Source: Rubrobacter sp. (lineage in GTDB: Bacteria; Actinomycetota; Rubrobacteria; Rubrobacterales; Rubrobacteraceae). From it: DNA of 46,233 nt. The DNA lies in the NCBI GenBank assembly GCA_013697825.1, contig JACCWD010000055.1, positions 1 to 46,233 of the forward strand, written 5' to 3'. The notes under the pieces were generated by a model. That model saw only the letters and a list, made by a program, of their open reading frames with translations, did not search any database and was not told where the DNA came from. The translations under genes and the position numbers were made by a program. Position 1 is the stretch's first letter. Each line of letters begins with the position of its first letter. Positions 16,744 to 24,668 of the stretch are shown piece by piece.

Positions 16744-17730
16744 ATGGCGACGCAAAACCTTCTTCAAGCGATACACGACGGCCTCGCCGAGGAGATGCGC
16801 TCCGACGAGACGGTCATGGTCCTCGGGGAGGACGTTGGCAAAGCGGGCGGCGTCTTCCGCGTCACGGACGGTTTGCAAGCCGAGTTCGGCGAGACGCGGG
16901 TCATGGACACGCCTTTGGCTGAAAGCCTCATCGTGGGTGCGGCCATCGGATTGTCGGTGAACGGGATGAAGCCTGTCGCCGAAATTCAGTTCGCGGACTT
17001 CATACCCCCGGCCTTCGACCAAATCGTCTCCGAGGCCGCCCGCTTTTATTATCGCTCGAACGGAGCGTGGGAAGTCCCGATGACCATCCGCGCCCCATAC
17101 GGCGTCGTCCCCGGCGGCGCGCTTTACCATTCGCAGTCCGTCGAGGCGTATTTTTGCAATACGCCGGGGCTTCGCGTCCTCGCTCCGAGCTTCCCGGCGG
17201 ACGCGAAGGGTATGCTCAAAAGCGCGATACGCGACCCGAATCCCGTCCTCTTCTTAGAACACAAGATGACGTACCGCCTCATAAAACAAGACGTGCAGGA
17301 AGACGACTTCGATGTCCCGATCGACAAAGCGAAAGTCCACCGCGAAGGAACGGACATCACCGTCGTCGCGTACGGCCTCATCCTCCACCACGCGCTCGAA
17401 GCCGCTGAGAAGATGGAGGGCGAGCACGGAATATCGGTCGAGGTCGTCGAGCCGATGTCGCTTTATCCGCTCGACAAAGAAACCGTCCTCGCATCGGCGA
17501 AGAAGACGGGAAAAGTACTCGTCGCATCCGAGGCGAACATATCCGGGTCGGTGTCGGGGGAGATCGCCGCGGTCGTCGCGGATGGGGCTTTCGAGTGGCT
17601 CGACGCTCCGGTGCGTCGGCTCGGGGCGCCGGACTCGCCCGCCGCTCCGTATGCGAAGCCGCTCATGGAGAGGTTCGTCGTCGGCAAAGAGGATGTCGAG
17701 GCGGCCATGCTCGACCTCGCTCGGTATTAA
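16744..17730 (+). CDS. Branched-chain 2-oxo acid dehydrogenase E1 component, beta subunit
   Basis: The 328-residue beta subunit pairs with the preceding alpha subunit to form the E1 active site. It has the transketolase pyrimidine-binding half (GEDVGKAGGVFRVTDGL, DTPLAESLIVGAAIG) and the C-terminal transketolase half. GALYHSQSVEAYF is the His-Ser-Gln-Ser loop of Bkd/Pdh beta chains, and LFLEHKMTYRLIKQDV with LYPLDKETV is characteristic of the Bacillus-type branched-chain enzymes. ATG 16744 comes directly after the alpha-subunit stop, so translation is probably coupled; E2 follows nine bases downstream. Confidence 0.9.
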   Translation: MATQNLLQAIHDGLAEEMRSDETVMVLGEDVGKAGGVFRVTDGLQAEFGETRVMDTPLAESLIVGAAIGLSVNGMKPVAEIQFADFIPPAFDQIVSEAARFYYRSNGAWEVPMTIRAPYGVVPGGALYHSQSVEAYFCNTPGLRVLAPSFPADAKGMLKSAIRDPNPVLFLEHKMTYRLIKQDVQEDDFDVPIDKAKVHREGTDITVVAYGLILHHALEAAEKMEGEHGISVEVVEPMSLYPLDKETVLASAKKTGKVLVASEANISGSVSGEIAAVVADGAFEWLDAPVRRLGAPDSPAAPYAKPLMERFVVGKEDVEAAMLDLARY

Positions 17731-17739
17731 GGGGGAGCC

Positions 17740-19119
17740 ATGTCCGAACCGATAAAAATGCCGCAACTCGGCGAAAGCGTCACCGAGGGAACCATCGCCC
17801 GCTGGCTCAAAGCCGAGGGCGAAGACATCGAACTCGACGAACCCATCGTCGAAATCGACACGGATAAAGTGAGTTCCGAACTCCCTTCGCCCCTCGCCGG
17901 AAAACTCGAAAAGATACTCGTCGGCGAAGGCGATACCGTGGACGTGGGCGTCGAAATCGCGACCGTCGCCATAGCCGGGGAATCCCCGAACGGCGGTTCC
18001 CCGGAGGTCGAAGCTCCCGCCGACGGCGAAGCCGCCGAGTGGCCCGTCGCGGACACCGCCGCGCAGCCCGTGGCGGCGGGGGGCGGGGAGAGTCCTTCGG
18101 CTGTGGCGAGGGGCGGGAACGGCGGAGGCTCCGCGACGAAGACCGCCGAGGAGCTTCGCCTCACCCGGTCGTCGCCCGTCGTGCGCCGCCTCGCCGCCGA
18201 GCATGGAGTTTCCATCGGTGAAATCTCCGGCACCGGAATCGGGGGGCGGGTCACGAAGAAGGACATCGAGGCGTATGTCGAGGGGCGGGTTCGTCGCGCC
18301 CCTCCGGGACTCGCGGAAGAGCGTGAATACTTCGCTCCGCCGGAGCCGACGAAATTGCCGCCCCCATCGTCGCCCGAGCCTTCGCCTGTCGAGTCGTATC
18401 CGGGAGATGAATCCATACCGCTCACGAGCATGAGGCGCGCCATCGCGAACCGGATGTCCACGAGCAAACGCGAGGCTCCGCATGCGTGGAGCATGGTTGA
18501 GGTGGACATGACGGGCCTCGTGAAATTGCGCGAGGCTCACAAGGAGGCTTTCAAAGCTCGCGAGGGCGTGGGGCTCACGTATTTGCCGTTCATCGTGAAG
18601 GCCGTGGTCGAGAGTCTGAAAGAGTATCCGGTCGTCAATTCGGTTTGGGACGGGGATGCCATCGTGCTTCGGAGGTCGGTGAACATCGGGGTCGCGGTGG
18701 ACATCGAGGACGGGGAGAACGGCGCGCTCATCGTCCCGGTGGTGAAGGACGCGGATAATTACGGGATCGTCGGCCTCGCGAGGAAGTCTGCCGAGGTCAT
18801 AAAGAAGGCTCGCTCGAAACAGCTTTCGCCTGACGACATCGCCGAAGGCACCTTCACGGTCAACAATCCGGGCGCGCTCGGGTCGGTGGTTTCGGTGCCG
18901 ATCATAAACCACCCGCAAGCGGCGATCCTTTCGGCGGAGGCCATCGTGAAGCGTCCGGTCGTGATGGAGGAGTGGGGGGATGCCATCGTGGTGCGTTCGA
19001 TGATGAACCTCGAAATATCCTTCGACCACCGGATATTCGACGGCGGTGTCGCGCTTCGGTTTTTGAACGCGATCAAAAACCGCCTCGAAAGTTATGGGCC
19101 GAGGAGTTCCATCGGTTGA
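17740..19119 (+). CDS. 2-oxo acid dehydrogenase E2 component (dihydrolipoamide acyltransferase)
   Basis: The 459-residue protein has one N-terminal lipoyl domain with lipoyl-lysine Lys43 in IDTDKVSSE, a flexible Glu/Pro/Ala-rich linker (about 83-130), a peripheral-subunit-binding domain (SPVVRRLAAEHGVS to VTKKDIEAYVE, about 146-184), a second linker and the catalytic acyltransferase domain with DHRIFDG (His430, Asp434). It transfers the branched acyl group from lipoamide to CoA and forms the core of the complex. GGGGGA lies before ATG 17740. It is the last gene of the E1alpha-E1beta-E2 operon; the missing E3 is probably supplied from elsewhere on the chromosome. Confidence 0.92.
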   Translation: MSEPIKMPQLGESVTEGTIARWLKAEGEDIELDEPIVEIDTDKVSSELPSPLAGKLEKILVGEGDTVDVGVEIATVAIAGESPNGGSPEVEAPADGEAAEWPVADTAAQPVAAGGGESPSAVARGGNGGGSATKTAEELRLTRSSPVVRRLAAEHGVSIGEISGTGIGGRVTKKDIEAYVEGRVRRAPPGLAEEREYFAPPEPTKLPPPSSPEPSPVESYPGDESIPLTSMRRAIANRMSTSKREAPHAWSMVEVDMTGLVKLREAHKEAFKAREGVGLTYLPFIVKAVVESLKEYPVVNSVWDGDAIVLRRSVNIGVAVDIEDGENGALIVPVVKDADNYGIVGLARKSAEVIKKARSKQLSPDDIAEGTFTVNNPGALGSVVSVPIINHPQAAILSAEAIVKRPVVMEEWGDAIVVRSMMNLEISFDHRIFDGGVALRFLNAIKNRLESYGPRSSIG

Positions 19120-19230
19120 GCCGGGGAACATTCGAGGATTACGAGCGCGAGAGTGGGAGACCTCACCGGAATGCTCTCCCTTCTCGCGGGGTTTTCGAGG
19201 TTTCGCGTGTTCCATCGCGGCGCTTCGTCG

Positions 19231-19259
19231 TTGGGGCCATCGCCGGGCGGTCGTATACT
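19231..19259 (+). promoter_or_regulatory. Promoter of the luciferase-like oxidoreductase gene
   Basis: TTGGGG (19231-19236) and TATACT (19254-19259) are 17 bases apart. A strong AAGGAAGGGAGG ribosome site follows at about 19271-19281. Confidence 0.55.
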
Positions 19260-19286
19260 CGCCTTCCATAAAGGAAGGGAGGCTTT

Positions 19287-20117
19287 GTGAAGTATGGTTT
19301 CATAATCACCTCCGGCGACCCGCTCGCCGTCGCCGACCTCGCCTGCGAGGTCGAGGACGCGGGATGGGACGGTGCTTTTTACTGGGACGGGATATGCATC
19401 GGGGCTTTCGATACATACGATCCGTGGGTCGTCATGGCGGCGATGGCGATGCGGACGGAGAGGGTTCGCATCGGGGCGATGCTCACGCCCCCGGCGCGAC
19501 GGCGCCCGTGGAAGCTCGCCCGCGAAACCATGACCCTCGACCGCCTCTCGAATGGGCGGCTCGTTCTCCCCGTCGGACTCGGCGCGACGGACGACGGGGG
19601 TTTCTCGAAGGTCGGGGAGCCGACGGATAAAAAGGTTCGGGCGGAGCTTCTCGACGAGGGCCTCGATATTTTGACCGGGTTGTGGAGCGGGGAGCCGTTC
19701 TCGTACGAGGGAGATTATTATCGTGTCGAGGAGATGACGTTTCTTCCGAAGCCCGTGCAAACTCCGCGCATCCCGATATGGGTCGTCGGTGCATGGCCGT
19801 CGAGGAAGTCGATGGATCGCGTACTTCGCTACGACGGGCTTCTCGCGTATGCGATGAACCGCGCCCCCGGATACGCCGCGCCGGACGATATCCGGGAGAT
19901 GAGGCGGTACGTCGAGGAGAACCGCGAAAGCGATACTCCGTTCGACATAGTTTGGGAGGGCGAGACGCCCGGCGACGACCCGGAACGCGCCGCCGGTATC
20001 GTCGCTCCTTTCGCCGAGGCGGGGGCGACGTGGTGGATGGAGTCCCCGTGGACGCCGCCGAACGACCCGGAGACTTTGCGCGAGCGCATTCGGCAAGGCC
20101 CGCCGCGCCCGGTGTGA
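19287..20117 (+). CDS. LLM-class flavin-dependent oxidoreductase
   Basis: The 276-residue protein belongs to the bacterial luciferase-like monooxygenase/F420-dependent reductase superfamily. It has the initial KYGFIITSGD strand, GWDGAFYWDG, RTERVRIGAMLTPPARRRPWKLARE and the conserved LSNGRLVLPVGLGA block, then WVVGAWPSRKS. The cofactor may be FMN or F420 and the substrate is unknown. It starts at GTG 19287 behind a very strong ribosome site and its own promoter. It converges on the MFS gene with only two bases between stops. Confidence 0.85.
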   Translation: MKYGFIITSGDPLAVADLACEVEDAGWDGAFYWDGICIGAFDTYDPWVVMAAMAMRTERVRIGAMLTPPARRRPWKLARETMTLDRLSNGRLVLPVGLGATDDGGFSKVGEPTDKKVRAELLDEGLDILTGLWSGEPFSYEGDYYRVEEMTFLPKPVQTPRIPIWVVGAWPSRKSMDRVLRYDGLLAYAMNRAPGYAAPDDIREMRRYVEENRESDTPFDIVWEGETPGDDPERAAGIVAPFAEAGATWWMESPWTPPNDPETLRERIRQGPPRPV

Positions 20118-20119
20118 GG

Positions 20120-21412
20120 TTATGGTTTGTGCCGCATCCTCATGAGTACGAGGAGTGTGATCGCGAGTGAGGCGGCTCCGATTTGCACCGCCCATATCAC
20201 GTTCGGCATCCCGGCTTGGAGGAGCGACCCGGCGACGATCGGGCTGAAACCATGCGCCGCCCCGAAGCACACGCCGAAGAGCGCGAGGTACGTCCCGCGC
20301 AATTTCACCGGAGCCATCTCCGAAGCGTACGCCGCACCCGCCACCTCGAGAACCATCTCCGCGAGCGTGAAGAACCCGACGAACGCCACGAACACGCCCC
20401 AAAACGAGTCCGTGAGTAAAAGCGTCGCCGAGGAGAGGGCGAAGAGGATGGCTCCCCACAGGAGCGCGCCGGACTTTGAGTTCTCGTCGATCATGCGGGC
20501 GATCGGAAGCTGAAGGAGGATGATGAGAAGTCCGTTCCCAGCCAGAAACAATCCAATGAGGAAGTCCGGCATTTCGAGGAAGTTCTTCGAGTATATCGGC
20601 AAAGCCTGCCAATCCTGCGTGAAAATGTAATACATCAAAAACCCCGCCCCGAGGAGCATGAGGAAAGCCCGGTGCGACAATGCGTCCCCGATCCCCCGGA
20701 GCGCCGGGGTTTTCGGCTCCCCTGTTTCCCTCGGAAGCGACTCGCGCACGAAAAACGCGAGCGAGACCGCGACGACGAACGTGAACGCCGAAGTACCCAT
20801 GAACATATATTGGTATGTCGCCGCCGAAGACCCGAAGAACGCCGCCGCGAACCCCGCGAAGGCCGGCCCCGCCGCCCACCCGACGTTCCCCCCGACCCGC
20901 ACGAGACCGTACGCCCGCGCCCTCTTCCCCGGCTCGGTGACATCGGCGACCATCGCGTTTCTTGCCGCGTCGAACATGCTCGACCCGGCGAGGCCCGCCA
21001 TCACGCACACCGCCACGTACCCGGCGAAAGAAGAAACCTGTGAAAAAAGAAAGAACGTCGTCGCGCTCCCCGAGAGCGCGGCGAGCATAACGGGCTTCCT
21101 TCCGAATCTGTCCGTGATCGGCCCGGAAACGAGACCCGAAGCGATGCTCGCCACCGCCAAAGAAGCGAGTCCCACCCCGATGAGCGAGAGCGGAATCCCG
21201 ACGAAGTTCGCGAAATAAATCGTGGAGAACGGATAAAAAAGCCCTTGCCCGAACCGGAACACGAGCATGGCGAAAAGAAGGAACCACACCCTCCGGTCGA
21301 AGGAAGGCAAAACGCTCTTCCGAAATCTCTCCGCCGCTCCATGCACGCGCCCGATTGTACCGCTCGAAGCGGACACTTCCCGCCTTCGGGGAATCTCTTT
21401 GACCCAGATCAT
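20120..21412 (-). CDS. MFS transporter
   Basis: The 430-residue protein has about twelve hydrophobic segments and the MFS signature between helices 2 and 3, GPITDRFGRKPVML. It most resembles drug or metabolite exporters with a 6+6 layout. The substrate is unknown. The N-terminus has about 38 polar residues before the first helix, so the start at ATG 21412 may be too early; a GTG codon at VHGAAERF is a plausible alternative. It is divergent from the Tat-lipoprotein operon with 82 bp between them, so a link to iron or siderophore handling (siderophore export) is possible but only inferred. Confidence 0.85.
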   Translation of the reverse strand: MIWVKEIPRRREVSASSGTIGRVHGAAERFRKSVLPSFDRRVWFLLFAMLVFRFGQGLFYPFSTIYFANFVGIPLSLIGVGLASLAVASIASGLVSGPITDRFGRKPVMLAALSGSATTFFLFSQVSSFAGYVAVCVMAGLAGSSMFDAARNAMVADVTEPGKRARAYGLVRVGGNVGWAAGPAFAGFAAAFFGSSAATYQYMFMGTSAFTFVVAVSLAFFVRESLPRETGEPKTPALRGIGDALSHRAFLMLLGAGFLMYYIFTQDWQALPIYSKNFLEMPDFLIGLFLAGNGLLIILLQLPIARMIDENSKSGALLWGAILFALSSATLLLTDSFWGVFVAFVGFFTLAEMVLEVAGAAYASEMAPVKLRGTYLALFGVCFGAAHGFSPIVAGSLLQAGMPNVIWAVQIGAASLAITLLVLMRMRHKP

Positions 21413-21494
21413 AGCGAGTGGGATTCGTTTGCATTAAGCTGGATATCGTTGTCGCGTCGGCCATTGCGGCATTGTCGAAAGAGAGGAGAGGCGC

Positions 21495-22547
21495 ATGAAG
21501 AGAAACATCGAAGTTCCGGGGTTCATACTCCCCGGCGTCGAGGACATAACGAGGCGGGATTTACTCGTCGGCGGGGCGGCGGCTTTGCTGATCGGAGGGT
21601 GCGGGAGCGATGGCGGCAATGGTGAATCCTCCGATGAGACGCGTACGGTCGAGCATGCGCTCGGGACGAGTGAGGTTCCGGCGAATCCGCGGCGGGTGGC
21701 TTGTCTCATACCGGGCGGAGGCGTGGATTACCTTATGACATACGGCGTGGTGCCGATCGCCGCCGCGGATTACTCGGCCTTCGGCGGCGGCGCCTCCGGG
21801 AGGCCGTTCTATGGTGATCTGGTGGACTTCCCGGTCGAGGCTTCCGCCGAGGAGATACGGGGCTTCGGGTGCTGCGCGGGGAACTACAACCTCGAAGTCA
21901 TCTCGGCGGCGGAGCCGGATCTCATAATCGGATGGGACTACCAGTTCGAGGGAGCCTACGACCAGCTTTCGCAGATAGCTCCCTCTGTCGGCTTTTCTTT
22001 GACCAACGGGCCGGACTGGATCGAGGCGGGAAGGAGCATCGCCGAGGCTCTGGGGCGAGTCGAGCAGCACGAAAGCTGGCTCGACGAGTGGAGAGGGCAA
22101 ATAGAGAGCTTGCGCTCCGAGTTCGGCGACCCCTCGGAGAGGCGAGTCACCATCGTCAACGCCTCCGACCCGGCGAGCCTCACATTCATCACCGCGGAAG
22201 GCACTCAGGAGGGGAGCATAGCTTCCGCGGCCGGCTTTCGAATGACCGGGCTGCCGGAGGGGGCGGGCGAGGGGGGTGAGATCAGCCAGGAACTCATCCC
22301 CGCCCTCGACGCCGACGCGATCTTCGTGACCACGAACTTCTTCGCCCCCGAGGACTACGAGCGGTTCCTCGAGGAAACTTACGGGGCGAACCCGCTCTGG
22401 GAGCAACTCGAGGCCGTCCAAAACGAAATGGTGTTCCCGGTGGACACCTTCTTCTGGACCAACGGCGGCCCTAGCGTGAACACGCAGGTGATCCTGCCGG
22501 ACATGTTCGCGGCCGTCTTCGAGGGCCGACAGCCGAGGTCGGCATGA
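21495..22547 (+). CDS. Tat-exported ABC substrate-binding lipoprotein, Fe-siderophore type (copy 1)
   Basis: The 350-residue protein begins with a twin-arginine signal, DITRRDLLVGGAAALLIGGCGS (Arg20-Arg21), ending in a lipobox with Cys36. The mature part fits the class III binding-protein fold of FecB/FepB type: VEHALGTSEVPANPRRV, LEVISAAEPDLIIG, YDQLSQIAPSV and a C-terminal LPDMFAAVFEG. It should bind a ferric siderophore or a similar chelate at the cell surface for an ABC importer. GAGGAGAGGCGC precedes ATG 21495. It heads an operon with a GNAT gene and two paralogues; no permease or ATPase is in the window. Confidence 0.88.
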   Translation: MKRNIEVPGFILPGVEDITRRDLLVGGAAALLIGGCGSDGGNGESSDETRTVEHALGTSEVPANPRRVACLIPGGGVDYLMTYGVVPIAAADYSAFGGGASGRPFYGDLVDFPVEASAEEIRGFGCCAGNYNLEVISAAEPDLIIGWDYQFEGAYDQLSQIAPSVGFSLTNGPDWIEAGRSIAEALGRVEQHESWLDEWRGQIESLRSEFGDPSERRVTIVNASDPASLTFITAEGTQEGSIASAAGFRMTGLPEGAGEGGEISQELIPALDADAIFVTTNFFAPEDYERFLEETYGANPLWEQLEAVQNEMVFPVDTFFWTNGGPSVNTQVILPDMFAAVFEGRQPRSA

Positions 22548-22562
22548 AAGGGCATTGCAGCC

Positions 22563-23389
22563 ATGTCTGAATCACAGGATGCTTCTCCCGTACTCACGCT
22601 CGACCTCGCCCGCAGGCTCGACGAGGCCGAGGCGGCGGTGCAAGCTTCGTGGAGCGAGGGTCTCGGAAAACAAGCCGGAAACCCGCTCGGCGTCTCCATC
22701 CGCAGCTTCGGCGACGCCACCGCCTTCGCAGCCCGCGAAAGCACCGACCCATACCTCAACCGCATCATGGGAATCACCTCCGAGCACGCGCCCATTCTGG
22801 AGGAGGCCGTCCTTTGGCACCGGAGCGAGGGAGCCGCATGCCGGGTCGAAGTCGTCCCGCACCTCGCCGACGAGGGGCTTCTCCGGGAACTCGCCCGGCT
22901 CGGACTCGCCCACACGGGCTTCAACACCGTCTTCCACGCCCGCCCGCCCCTCGACGCGCCCCCCCGCCGGAGGACGTGGAAGTGAAGACGTACGAGTTCG
23001 ACGAGGTCGAAGCCTTCGCGGAGGAGAGGATCCACATATACCCCGGCCTCGCGGAGATGGAAGCGGCGAGGCGGGACGCGATCTCGCGGCAGGGTTCGCC
23101 GGGATGGCGCAGCTACATCGCACGGGTCGGCGGGGAGCTCGCCGCGTGGGGCAGGATGCACACGAAAAGCGGCATCGCCTCCCTCTCCGGCGCCGGCACG
23201 GCCCCGAGCCATCGCGGCAAAGGCGCCCAGACGGCGCTCCTCCGCCATCGCATCTCCGAGGCCGGGCAATTGGGGTGCGACCTCCTCGCCAGCCAAGCGG
23301 AGCCGGGAACCACGAGCCAGCGAAACATGGAGCGGGAAGGCTTCCGCGTCGCCTACAACAAAGCCATATGGACCGACCCCCGCAAATGA
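22563..23389 (+). pseudogene. GNAT-family N-acetyltransferase split at a C7 run
   Basis: Frame 22563-22985 encodes 140 residues ending PPRRRTWK; the next frame, open to 23389, continues PEDVEVKTYEF and contains the GNAT core GTAPSHRGKGAQTALLRH and RNMEREGFRVAYNKAIW. Adding one C to the run at 22959-22965 fuses them into one protein of about 275 residues, the usual size of two-lobed GNATs. As read, the first product lacks the acetyl-CoA site and the second lacks a good start. This may be a sequencing error, an inactivating deletion or a phase-variable tract. It lies 15 bases after the first binding-protein gene and 23 bases before the second, so it belongs to the operon and may modify a siderophore-like ligand. 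Confidence 0.75.
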
Positions 23390-23412
23390 CGCAGCCAACA
23401 AAGGAGAAATAC

Positions 23413-24423
23413 ATGACGAAGAAAACCATCGAAGCTCCGGGATTCACCATCCCCGGCATCGAAGACATAACCCGACGCGACTTCCTCGTCGGTGGGGCGG
23501 CTGCGTTGTTGCTCGGCGGGTGTGGAAGCGACCGGGGAAGCAACGAATCTTCCGGCGAGAGGAGGCCGTTCGAGCATGCGATGGGGACTACGGAGGTTCC
23601 GGTGAGACCGGAGCGGGTCGTCGCCCTGGACAGCCTGCGTATTCTGGAGCCTCTCCTGCAACTCGACATCACGCCGGCGGGCGCTGTCGTGACCGCGAAC
23701 ATTCTCAGCAACCCCGGCGACATCGAGAGGGTCGGGACTTCGCTGGAACCAAGTATCGAGGCCATAGCCGCCCTTGAACCGGATCTGATCGTCGGCGAAG
23801 AATCCTTGCAAGAAGAGATGTACGACCAGCTCTCCCAGATCGCACCCACCGTACTCGCATACGACATCGCAACCGACGGGAACGCGCTCGACCGGCAGCG
23901 TTTCCTCGCGGAACTCGTCGGCAGGCTCGACCGCTTCGAGGAACTTGTTTCTGATTACGAAGGCCGCGTGGAGGGCGTGCGAAACAGACTCGCCCCTATG
24001 CGGGAATCGCTGGAGGTCTCCCCGCTCAACCCGTATGCGGAGTCGGACGTTGTCTATTGCTACAGAGGCGATTTCCTGGGTTCGACTCGGGTTCTTTCCG
24101 ACCTCGGCATCCCCCTGTCCGCTGGTGTCCGCGAGCTGCCGGGCGACTCGCCCCAGCCGCAGGTCAGCTTCGAGCTTATACCGGAGCTTGACGCGGATGT
24201 GATCTTCGCCCTCTTCGACCCGCGAAGCGAGGAGAGCGAAATCGAAGCCTTCCGCGCCTCGCCGCTTCTCGAGCAGACTTTCGCCGCCGAGAACGGCCAG
24301 GTCTTCGAGGTGAACTCGGACCCGTGGTACGGAGGCTCCGTCCTCGCCCTCAACCTCGTCCTCGACGACATAGAACGCTACCTCCTCGACCGCGAGATAG
24401 ACACTTCGGGAGACTTCCGCTAA
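23413..24423 (+). CDS. Tat-exported ABC substrate-binding lipoprotein, Fe-siderophore type (copy 2)
   Basis: The 336-residue protein repeats the plan of copy 1: a TRRDFLVGGAAALLLGGCGS signal with Arg21-Arg22 and lipid-bearing Cys37, followed by a FecB-like binding domain (FEHAMGTTEVPVRPERVV, AIAALEPDLIVGEE, YDQLSQIAPTVLAYD, FELIPELDADVIF). AAAGGAGA precedes ATG 23413. Outside the signal region it differs clearly from copies 1 and 3, so the paralogues probably bind different ligands. It is in one operon with them, 25 bases ahead of copy 3. Confidence 0.88.
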   Translation: MTKKTIEAPGFTIPGIEDITRRDFLVGGAAALLLGGCGSDRGSNESSGERRPFEHAMGTTEVPVRPERVVALDSLRILEPLLQLDITPAGAVVTANILSNPGDIERVGTSLEPSIEAIAALEPDLIVGEESLQEEMYDQLSQIAPTVLAYDIATDGNALDRQRFLAELVGRLDRFEELVSDYEGRVEGVRNRLAPMRESLEVSPLNPYAESDVVYCYRGDFLGSTRVLSDLGIPLSAGVRELPGDSPQPQVSFELIPELDADVIFALFDPRSEESEIEAFRASPLLEQTFAAENGQVFEVNSDPWYGGSVLALNLVLDDIERYLLDREIDTSGDFR

Positions 24424-24668
24424 CCATAAAGTGAGAAAGGGAAAACGCATGACGAGGAAAAGCATCGAGGTGCCGGGGTTCACCCTCCCCGGCATTGAAG
24501 ACATAACGAGAAGAGACTTTCTGATCGGCGGGGCGGTGGCGTTGCTTCTCGCTGGGTGCGGGAGCGGCGAGACCGAGAGTGAATTCTCCGGCGATACGCG
24601 GACGGTGGAGAGTCCGATGGGTTCGGTCGAGTTCCCGGAGAATCCCGAGCGGCTCGTCGCGATGTATG

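Noticed and set aside
19092-21464. 790-residue minus-strand open frame across the oxidoreductase and the MFS gene
   Set aside because: It is Arg-rich, overlaps two well-supported genes and lacks any domain pattern.
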